Source of the DNA: Alphaproteobacteria bacterium
GTDB taxonomy: Bacteria > Pseudomonadota > Alphaproteobacteria > Rhizobiales > Hyphomicrobiaceae
Reading direction: 5' to 3'
Length of the DNA stretch: 6,121 nucleotides
Assembly (NCBI GenBank): GCA_022600335.1
Contig: JAHZKN010000089.1
Location: 1-6,121, forward strand
A model generated the notes under the pieces. That model was not told the origin of the DNA. It did no database searches and saw nothing but the letters and a program-made list of their open reading frames with translations. The position numbers and the translations under genes are program-made. Of this stretch, positions 1-4,440 are shown one piece after another; positions within the stretch are counted from its first letter, which is position 1; each line of letters starts with the position of its first letter.

Positions 1-156
1 GTTCTGCTAGAGCACGGCGATCGCGACATTAGGTGGTCAATGGGTGACGATTATCACCAATCAGAATGTGCCAGAAACAAAGAGTACTTAAAGCTGCCCG
101 GAGAGAAGTCGCGCAGGCGACGCCTCAAGAGGCGTGAAAAAGGCTTGAAAGACTAA
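1..156 (+). CDS. C-terminal end of an unknown protein, cut by window start
   Basis: Frame 1 is open from the first base to a TAA at 154-156, giving 51 residues with no start in the window. I do not recognise the family. The fragment has an acidic and aromatic stretch (EHGDRDIRWSMGDDYHQ) and ends in a strongly basic tail with RRRRLKRREKGLKD as its last residues. Such a charged tail is common at the natural C-terminus of soluble proteins. Third codon positions are only mildly GC-rich, so coding support is modest. The frame runs toward the next gene, which lies on the opposite strand, so the two would be convergent. An open frame of this length can arise by chance, so this call is tentative; the sequence left of the window would settle it. 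Confidence 0.4.
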   Translation, partial: VLLEHGDRDIRWSMGDDYHQSECARNKEYLKLPGEKSRRRRLKRREKGLKD

Positions 157-452
157 CATCGGGCACCAACAACGTATCGTTGTGCATTCCAGAATTTCGC
201 AAGCGCTTTGGCAGCAGGTAGGGTTCAAAGCAGTTGTTCAACTTGCGTTCATAAGGGGCTGCTCATGATGCTGCGGAAGCAATTCAATTGATGCAAAAAT
301 GCTGGTGTCCGCCGTGGCGTAAAAACACACACGAACCTCGGCTAGGCGCTAGCAATACGTCAGCAATTCCTCGATTTGCTGGGGCGCAGGAGCTTGCGTG
401 GGCACTTGTTCGCGTGTCGCGGAAACTTCTGTAACGCATCAAAACCAACCAG
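157..452. other. Convergent intergenic gap, no supported gene
   Basis: No reading frame here has a convincing start, ribosome site or recognisable motif. The open frame running through 284-730 on the - strand overlaps the coding end of the secreted-protein gene and looks like its shadow. Small inverted repeats occur: ACAACG-TAT-CGTTGT (169-183), GCTAG-GCG-CTAGC (341-353) and CGCG-TGT-CGCG (411-421). None is followed by a proper T-run in the needed direction, so I do not call a terminator, although a gap between convergent genes is where one is expected. Confidence 0.5.
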
Positions 453-1763
453 TTAGCCACCTGTTTCGTTTGGCTGACATTGGCCATACGGATTGCGGTA
501 CATACCTGCAGGGCAGGGTTGCTTTTGCAGCTCTTTGGCACGCTGTCGTACTTTTTTTCTTTTTGGCTGGCACTGGCCACCAATGTACGCCATGCCAATA
601 TCTCGGCACGCGGCAGCTTCACGTGCACGCCGTGATTTGCGTCTTTTCTTCGCCTTGTATCGTTTGGACTTTCGCGACGGTTTGGAGTTGTATGTTTTCG
701 TAACGCTGCCGCAGCCTTCTGCTTTGGCACCGCAACTACGAATGAGTGAGCACAGGGCAGGTCGACTTTTCTTCAATTGCAGGTTTGCAACAAATGGTGG
801 CGCAGAGATCGTCACAAATTGCTCGCTCATCAGGTCAGCCAGCATGCTGCCGTCAGCCTTGAAGCTACGCCCGTCCCCACGCCGGGTCAGGCTAACTTCA
901 CCATTCATTTCCATCACGTGCGCACCAACCGAGTAATTTCGGCCGTTGGAAAATTCAAACGGAATCGGGACCGGTTCGCCATTTGAGCGGCCACTTCGTT
1001 TTGCGGCCAATCCCTGCTCTATGCGGCGATCAAAATTGGGGTAGAGGTTTCGACCACTCTCGCGAAGTATACCTGCCAAGCGTTTTCCATCGCAATGAAA
1101 CAGCAATTCTACCCCGTTGCCTTTCACGGCAGCAGCTTTGGCCTTGTAATTCCCTTCATCCATTTCATAGCGTGTAGAGCGCCAGGGAGCAGTGCCCATG
1201 CGCGCTTCAAACGTGTCGAGGATGGGCGTATTTTCGCCGCCCGCTGACCTGGGTTTCGATTGGGTAGATGTTCGCTTAGGCTGCTGTGTTGGTGCAGTTG
1301 TTCCGCCTGCACCTGCCAGACGCTTGACATAGGCACGTGCTAAATCAGCGCGAAAGCCGGTTGAAAACGCATTCAGGAACGCTTCCCAACCTTCAATGGT
1401 GCCGAGTTCTTTGGCACTATCAAACGCCTCTTTTTCGCTGATGCCGCTATTGCTTTTGCGAGAGTTGCCTGCAACGCGAATGACGTTCCTAGTTTTGGTC
1501 GACGATGATGATTTGGATGTTTTGCTGGCACCCGCACTACGCGAGGCATAACGTTCACTTGCGTTGACGAAACGCTGAATTGTTTTGGATCCACCACGCA
1601 ACTTCAAATTGGCGACTTGGTAGCCCGGCACGTGATAGTCAGGCGTGTGGCGATACTGCCAAACCTTGCCGTCGTCTGCTGCCTGCGCCGTGTCTGAAAC
1701 AATCCACGACGAGGAGGCGCCCACAGCCATGGCGACCATCACCGCCCTGTTTATCAATGACAT
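453..1763 (-). CDS. Secreted protein with helical motif and C-terminal CX11C repeats, function unknown
   Basis: This 436-residue protein starts at an ATG preceded by AAGGG eight bases upstream. Residues 1-28 form a Sec-type signal peptide: polar start, hydrophobic core (AVMVAMAVGASSSW), then AQA before ADDG. It should therefore reach the periplasm or beyond. Residues 75-110 are Ser/Lys-rich and probably disordered. Residues 109-149 (EKEAFDSAKELGTIEGWEAFLNAF at the core) resemble the short TPR-like helical motif found in many alphaproteobacterial envelope proteins. Residues 152-178 are a Pro/Thr/Ser linker. Residues 180-352 look like a mostly beta domain with cysteines at 224, 338, 344 and 351. 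A very basic stretch (357-385) leads to two C-terminal repeats of equal length, C386-X11-C398 and C417-X11-C429, both ending GQCQP. Eight cysteines in an exported protein suggest disulfides. I do not recognise a named family; an envelope or cell-wall-associated role is inference. No operon partner lies close on either side. Confidence 0.85.
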   Translation of the reverse strand: MSLINRAVMVAMAVGASSSWIVSDTAQAADDGKVWQYRHTPDYHVPGYQVANLKLRGGSKTIQRFVNASERYASRSAGASKTSKSSSSTKTRNVIRVAGNSRKSNSGISEKEAFDSAKELGTIEGWEAFLNAFSTGFRADLARAYVKRLAGAGGTTAPTQQPKRTSTQSKPRSAGGENTPILDTFEARMGTAPWRSTRYEMDEGNYKAKAAAVKGNGVELLFHCDGKRLAGILRESGRNLYPNFDRRIEQGLAAKRSGRSNGEPVPIPFEFSNGRNYSVGAHVMEMNGEVSLTRRGDGRSFKADGSMLADLMSEQFVTISAPPFVANLQLKKSRPALCSLIRSCGAKAEGCGSVTKTYNSKPSRKSKRYKAKKRRKSRRAREAAACRDIGMAYIGGQCQPKRKKVRQRAKELQKQPCPAGMYRNPYGQCQPNETGG

Positions 1764-2104
1764 GAAGATTGCCCTTTTTCACAGCTCTACCCACCCAGTA
1801 AGGGTCACTTTGGCGCAGGCAAGTCAGACAGGCAAGCTGTAATTACTTCGCGCTATGAGTTGAAAATTTTCCGAACGCCAACGCAAACACCTCCCCGAGA
1901 TGCATGCGGCAGAGCCTGGCGTCGGGCCAATACATCGCTTGTATTCCGGCCACCTGGGCTGAAGACACACAACAAGTCTTTAACAAAGCGGCTCATGCCA
2001 AAATGTGAGTAAGGGCGATCCCGTCTGTCCATGTCAAATCTGGGAGGGGGTGGCGTTCAGCCAATAGATCCGTGTGTTTTGCCAAAACAAGTCCGCTTCG
2101 GGTC
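1764..2104. other. Upstream region of the secreted-protein gene, no supported gene
   Basis: This stretch holds the start region of the secreted-protein gene and then about 250 bp in which I see no credible coding frame. Close to the gene there is a short direct repeat (CAGGCAAG, twice). A weak hairpin pairs AATAC with GTATT near 1930-1950. I cannot define a -35/-10 pair with confidence. Confidence 0.45.
1816..1836. repeat. Short direct repeat CAGGCAAG x2 upstream of the secreted-protein gene
   Basis: CAGGCAAG occurs at 1816-1823 and again at 1829-1836, a 13-bp period with TCAGA between the copies. It lies 50-75 bp upstream of the ATG at 1763, a position where an operator or activator site could sit. 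The repeat is short enough to be chance, and no binding protein is implied. Confidence 0.3.
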
Positions 2105-2105
2105 T

Positions 2106-2121
2106 TGGCTGTGTGAAAACG
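2106..2121 (+). repeat. Left terminal inverted repeat
   Basis: Sixteen bases, TGGCTGTGTGAAAACG, are the exact reverse complement of the repeat at 2370-2385. GGGTC lies one base outside, at 2100-2104. Confidence 0.75.
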
Positions 2122-2188
2122 CGGAAGAGAATCGACGACGGAGCATATGACTCCAGCGCTCCGGTGCGAGTGACGATTGCACTCAAAT

Positions 2189-2255
2189 CCCATTGTTCAA
2201 ATGGGGCAGCAACCAAACCGTATAAGCGGTTCATGTGACTCGCGGTTCTGCGAGT
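2189..2255. repeat. Three consecutive stem-loops in the centre of the element
   Basis: Three short inverted repeats follow one another: CCCATT/AATGGG with a 5-nt loop (2189-2205), AACCG/CGGTT with a 6-nt loop (2216-2231) and ACTCGC/GCGAGT with a 6-nt loop (2238-2255). They sit near the middle of the inverted-repeat element. Stable internal structure is common in bacterial MITEs. Each hairpin alone would be unremarkable; the run of three is the reason for listing it. Confidence 0.45.
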
Positions 2256-2369
2256 ACTTGGAAGCTCCAAAACAAACGCTGCTGGCCGACTTGGGTACTA
2301 CATCCAACCAGTTGGTGCGCTGGCCAGAGATCGAATTAGAATTTGTTCTACTTGATTGTGATCCGTAGA

Positions 2370-2385
2370 CGTTTTCACACAGCCA
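2370..2385 (-). repeat. Right terminal inverted repeat
   Basis: CGTTTTCACACAGCCA is the inverted partner of 2106-2121. GGGTC follows immediately at 2386-2390, matching the pentamer outside the left end and forming the candidate target-site duplication. Confidence 0.75.
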
Positions 2386-2523
2386 GGGTCAATGTCACCC
2401 GGCACCTGCTATCACCGACTTTCTGCTCGAACGTCAAAGCTGACATTCTCTGAGTGCCCACCACCTATCAGTTTGATGTCAGAGAACTCTACACCGCTGC
2501 TACCGCCCAACCGGCACCCAGCG
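2386..2523. other. Gap between the mobile element and the membrane-protein gene
   Basis: There is no supported gene here. TTCTCTGA (2446-2453) and TCAGAGAA (2479-2486) form an 8-bp inverted repeat 25 bases apart. It lies about 40-80 bp past the stop of the membrane-protein gene. The loop is long and no T-run follows on the - strand, so it is not a convincing terminator. Confidence 0.4.
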
Positions 2524-3282
2524 TCACGAGAGTTGTCCTATTAGGAGGGCGATGATGAAGCCGGAAAGGGGAAGAAAGACAACCCATACCGTTGCAACCA
2601 TCCAGCGGCGAACACCGAACAGCACACCACCGCTCAACAACAAGCCCGGCAGCGCACCTTCGACAATCGCCTCAAACGTCGCGTGATCCGCAAATGTCAG
2701 CGCCAACCAGGCAACGGCAATAAAACCGATATGAATGGTGCCTGCGATCTTCACAGACCGGAAAAATTCTTGCCAGGTCCATTGGCGCGGCGGGTCCTGC
2801 GGTTTGAACGTGTGGCCTTCAAGGGCGACATCAGCGTCCGCGCTTGGCGCAACCGGATTGCGAACGCGCACCCAGGTTGCGTGCAAAATAATCCCTAGCC
2901 CCATTAGCGGCAGTCCAACCAACAAGATGTTAAATGCGATCAACCCCAGCGGGATGAGGATCGGCGCCAACGGGCCGTCCTTCGCCATCGCCGGAAACTC
3001 TTGCAATGGGTTGGCGAGCAGATGAAGCAACAGCCAAAACAGATGATCACGCGCCAACAGCAGACTTAAAAGGCCGCCGAACACGACAATGCCAAGGATC
3101 GACTCTTTGAGGCCCCACAACTTGAGTGTCTCGCCGCACTTCGTGCACTGAAATGTGTTGAGGTCATCTGAGGCTGCAGCTGATGACGGCTGGTCTGGTG
3201 CCACATTCAGCATCGTTGCCGCGTTACAGCGAGCGCATGTGCGCACAACACGGCTCGCAAGTGGCTGTTCCGTTTGCCCCAT
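2524..3282 (-). CDS. Zinc-ribbon multi-pass membrane protein, function unknown
   Basis: From the ATG at 3282 the product is 252 residues. A TTG five codons earlier (3297) would add MRCRI but adds nothing conserved-looking, and neither start has a strong ribosome site. The N-terminal domain has two CxxC pairs, C16-ARC19 and C46-TKC49, separated by a flexible Ser/Ala/Pro-rich stretch; this is the pattern of a zinc ribbon, presumably cytoplasmic. Hydrophobic helices follow at about 62-90 (interrupted by RD at 78-79), 105-137, 178-198, 205-224 and 228-250, with a polar loop at 139-176 (including PPRQWTWQEFF). The architecture recalls zinc-ribbon-headed inner-membrane proteins, such as the paraquat-inducible protein A type, but I cannot assign a family. 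The start lies just past the rsmH remnant, where the dcw genes would normally continue, so it is probably a later neighbour of mraZ and not a functional partner. Confidence 0.75.
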   Translation of the reverse strand: MGQTEQPLASRVVRTCARCNAATMLNVAPDQPSSAAASDDLNTFQCTKCGETLKLWGLKESILGIVVFGGLLSLLLARDHLFWLLLHLLANPLQEFPAMAKDGPLAPILIPLGLIAFNILLVGLPLMGLGIILHATWVRVRNPVAPSADADVALEGHTFKPQDPPRQWTWQEFFRSVKIAGTIHIGFIAVAWLALTFADHATFEAIVEGALPGLLLSGGVLFGVRRWMVATVWVVFLPLSGFIIALLIGQLS

Positions 3283-3416
3283 GATCCGGCATCTCAAAAT
3301 CTGTCAGCAAACGCAATTCAATTGTGTCGATGCGTTTGCTTTACGAGATTTGGCTGTTGCACAGAACAGACACGTTGACGGTTGTCACTTGAGCGTAGAG
3401 CACCTACGTGCGTGGA

Positions 3417-3574
3417 CTAACCCCCAGCACCAAACGTTGCATCAATGATGGTTCGCCATCCTTTGGGACGAACACTTAGCCCATTAAGGAGTGTCGCACG
3501 GGAATGTATACCAGGGTCTGGACCGGTGCTGTCTCCAGCTCAGTGCCTGCTGCCGCTGTCATTCCCGTGCTCAC
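3417..3574 (-). pseudogene. rsmH: Decayed 5' end of rsmH (16S rRNA C1402 N4-methyltransferase)
   Basis: A GTG at 3574-3572 overlaps the TGA of mraZ behind a GAGGAG ribosome site, the usual mraZ-rsmH coupling. An ATG at 3562-3560 is an alternative start. The frame reads MTAAAGTELETAPVQTLVYI, then PV, where RsmH proteins have their 'HIPVL' segment. It then stops at TAA 3478-3476 after 32 codons. In the frame one base away, positions 3449-3420 encode IIDATFGAGG, an excellent match to RsmH SAM-binding motif I ('vDaTfGaGGy/h'), preceded by PKDG in the first frame. The next codon is TAG (3419-3417) where RsmH has Tyr or His. So there are at least two nonsense changes and one frameshift. Beyond 3417, fragments such as QPNLVKQ may match the following DRDPxAI region, but this is weak, and by about 3297 the next gene has begun. 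About 250 residues of a normal RsmH (around 300-340 residues) are missing. Confidence 0.8.
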
Positions 3575-4050
3575 TCCTCACGGCCGCCGTCTTTGGCGCC
3601 GCGCCCCGCGCCGAACAGAGTGCGATGGTGCTTGGCTTTTTCGCGCGCTTTGCTGTGGCGCTGTTGGAACTGTTCCGGTTGCCACATCTGAAACTTGTCA
3701 CCCAATCCGACAAATGTAACTTGGGCAGAAAGACCGGCATGGTCGCGCAGGCTTTGAGGAAGGACAATGCGCCCATCGCCGTCGATGGACAGGATGTGGA
3801 CATCGCCGTAGAGCGCGACAGACAATTCATCGCGCTCGTCTGAATAGTCCGGCAAGCCTGCGAGAAGCCCGTCGATCTTCTGCGCAAGTCTCTCGCCGCC
3901 TGCATCGAGGGCTGTAGCATCAAGCGAGGGGTAGCAGTAGATCCCGCCGCTATAGCCGTCACTTTCGAGCACGTTGCGGAAGGAAGCCGGAATTGAGACC
4001 CGCCCCTTGGCATCAATTTTATTGGTGTATGTCGAGACAAAACGATCCAT
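3571..4050 (-). CDS. mraZ: MraZ, transcriptional regulator of the division and cell wall cluster
   Basis: The 159-residue product has both SpoVT/AbrB-type DNA-binding repeats that define MraZ. The first is near residues 5-50, with DAKGRVSIP at 13-21. The second is near 78-128, with DGDGRIVLP at 90-98, ending in the typical FVGLGDKFQMWQPEQF. Family members are about 140-160 residues and form oligomeric rings that bind TGGG-type direct repeats upstream of their own gene and repress the dcw operon (established in E. coli). The start MDRFVSTYTNKIDAKGR is typical; AGGGG directly abuts the ATG, with AGGA 13 bases upstream, so the ribosome site is poorly spaced. The C-terminal tail (132-159) is basic and low complexity. 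The reading frame is intact, but the rsmH that should follow is broken, so its normal downstream targets are not in this window. Confidence 0.95.
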   Translation of the reverse strand: MDRFVSTYTNKIDAKGRVSIPASFRNVLESDGYSGGIYCYPSLDATALDAGGERLAQKIDGLLAGLPDYSDERDELSVALYGDVHILSIDGDGRIVLPQSLRDHAGLSAQVTFVGLGDKFQMWQPEQFQQRHSKAREKAKHHRTLFGAGRGAKDGGREE

Positions 4051-4171
4051 CCCCTGATTGCTGTCCTCGCCTCTACGCTAACTTTCAAAATCGCACCGTG
4101 CGCCGCGGTAACCGAATGACGCCAGACTCAACACCCGAACTCCGGGCCTGACGGATCGTCAGCCGATGTCA

Positions 4172-4197
4172 CCGCAGACCCGAGGGCCACAGACCCG
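4172..4197. repeat. Direct repeat CC(G/A)CAGACCCG in the mraZ leader
   Basis: CCGCAGACCCG at 4172-4182 recurs as CCACAGACCCG at 4187-4197, a 15-bp period with one mismatch. On the mraZ strand the unit reads CGGGTCTG(C/T)GG. It lies about 120-150 bp upstream of mraZ. It might be a protein site or a chance repeat in GC-rich leader DNA. Confidence 0.35.
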
Positions 4198-4234
4198 CTG
4201 GCCCGCTGCGCCGACGGACCGTGGCTGTCGCTCT

Positions 4235-4254
4235 GCCAAGTCCCTCCACTTGGC
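4235..4254. repeat. 7-bp stem hairpin with SD/anti-SD-like loop in the mraZ leader
   Basis: GCCAAGT-CCCTCC-ACTTGGC is a perfect 7-bp stem with a 6-nt loop. On the mraZ strand the loop shows GGAGGG, a Shine-Dalgarno-like sequence. On the + strand it shows CCCTCC, an anti-Shine-Dalgarno-like sequence of the kind displayed by some alphaproteobacterial small RNAs. No T-run follows on either side, so it is not a terminator. Confidence 0.45.
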
Positions 4255-4300
4255 GCGCGGTGCAGACACGGTCCTGAGCCCAGTTCTGAACTCCGATTGC

Positions 4301-4350
4301 CGGGCTAATCTGGGATCTCATGGATTTTTATGGGTGTCAATGGATTCTGA
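4301..4350. promoter_or_regulatory. 10-bp-phased (C/T)GG(G/A) repeats, candidate MraZ-binding array
   Basis: At 4301, 4311, 4321, 4331 and 4341 the + strand reads CGGG, TGGG, TGGA, TGGG and TGGA, exactly one helical turn apart. E. coli MraZ is known to bind TGGGN repeats separated by five bases upstream of mraZ, the same geometry. Differences from the known site are that here the repeats read on the strand opposite to mraZ, two units are TGGA, and they lie about 250-300 bp from the mraZ start. The TTGACA at 4340-4335 overlaps the array, which would suit repression. Identification as the MraZ operator is inference. Confidence 0.45.
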
Positions 4351-4440
4351 CTGTCATCCACTGGAAACGCAGCGCACCATTGGGGCGGTGGGGGAACAGC
4401 GCCGGAGGTGACCGAACAAACGTGTGGCTCGCACAGTGAT

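Larger units (their letters stand above)
2105..2385. mobile_element. MITE-like or internally deleted IS remnant with 16-bp terminal inverted repeats
   Basis: TGGCTGTGTGAAAACG at 2106-2121 is repeated perfectly in inverted orientation as CGTTTTCACACAGCCA at 2370-2385. A 16-bp exact inverted match is expected by chance well under once per hundred windows of this size. The pentamer GGGTC lies directly outside both ends (2100-2104 and 2386-2390) if the element is taken as 2105-2385, which fits a 5-bp target duplication. From memory, ends reading GGCTGTGTGAAAAC occur on DDE-transposase insertion sequences of proteobacteria; I cannot name the family with certainty. The 249-bp interior is far too short for a transposase, and its small open frames show no transposase motif. 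The centre holds three consecutive hairpins. The best reading is a non-autonomous miniature element or the fused ends of a deleted IS. Confidence 0.65.
4051..4440 (-). promoter_or_regulatory. Upstream and leader region of mraZ, 390 bp
   Basis: No gene is supported in this gap between the aldehyde dehydrogenase stop and the mraZ start. It holds a phased TGGR array, a 7-bp stem hairpin and a short direct repeat, listed separately. On the mraZ strand a perfect -35-like TTGACA lies at 4340-4335, inside the TGGR array, but no good -10 stands 16-18 bp further on, so I do not call a promoter. If transcription starts there, mraZ has a leader of more than 230 bases. No clear terminator follows the aldehyde dehydrogenase gene. 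Confidence 0.5.

Noticed and set aside
108..135. Two abutting hairpins (GTCGC/GCGAC and ACGCCT/AGGCGT) as a terminator
   Set aside because: The + strand continues with GAAAAAGG instead of a T-run, and on the - strand the T-run comes before the hairpin. They also lie inside a likely coding frame.
284..730. 148-codon open frame on the - strand overlapping the end of the secreted-protein gene
   Set aside because: It overlaps the C-terminal part of the better-supported gene in another frame and has low-complexity composition and no recognisable motif.
2034..2270. Open frame (78 codons) on the - strand crossing the left inverted repeat
   Set aside because: It runs across the element boundary, has no ribosome site and shows no transposase or other motif.
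2177..2368. 63-codon + strand frame ending just before the right inverted repeat, where a transposase gene often ends
   Set aside because: The predicted protein has no DDE, helix-turn-helix or other transposase feature, and it is far too short.
3283..3297. TTG start that would lengthen the membrane protein by five residues
   Set aside because: The ATG at 3282 is a better codon, and the extension (MRCRI) adds nothing before the first CxxC pair.
279..3324. 12-bp repeat GCAATTCAATTG at 279-290 and 3313-3324
   Set aside because: About one exact 12-bp match is expected by chance in a window this size, and the flanks do not match.
4051..4440. RNase P RNA (rnpB) or another structured RNA upstream of mraZ
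   Set aside because: I looked for the conserved GAGGAAAGTCCGGGC and ACAGAA-type segments of RNase P RNA and found none on either strand.
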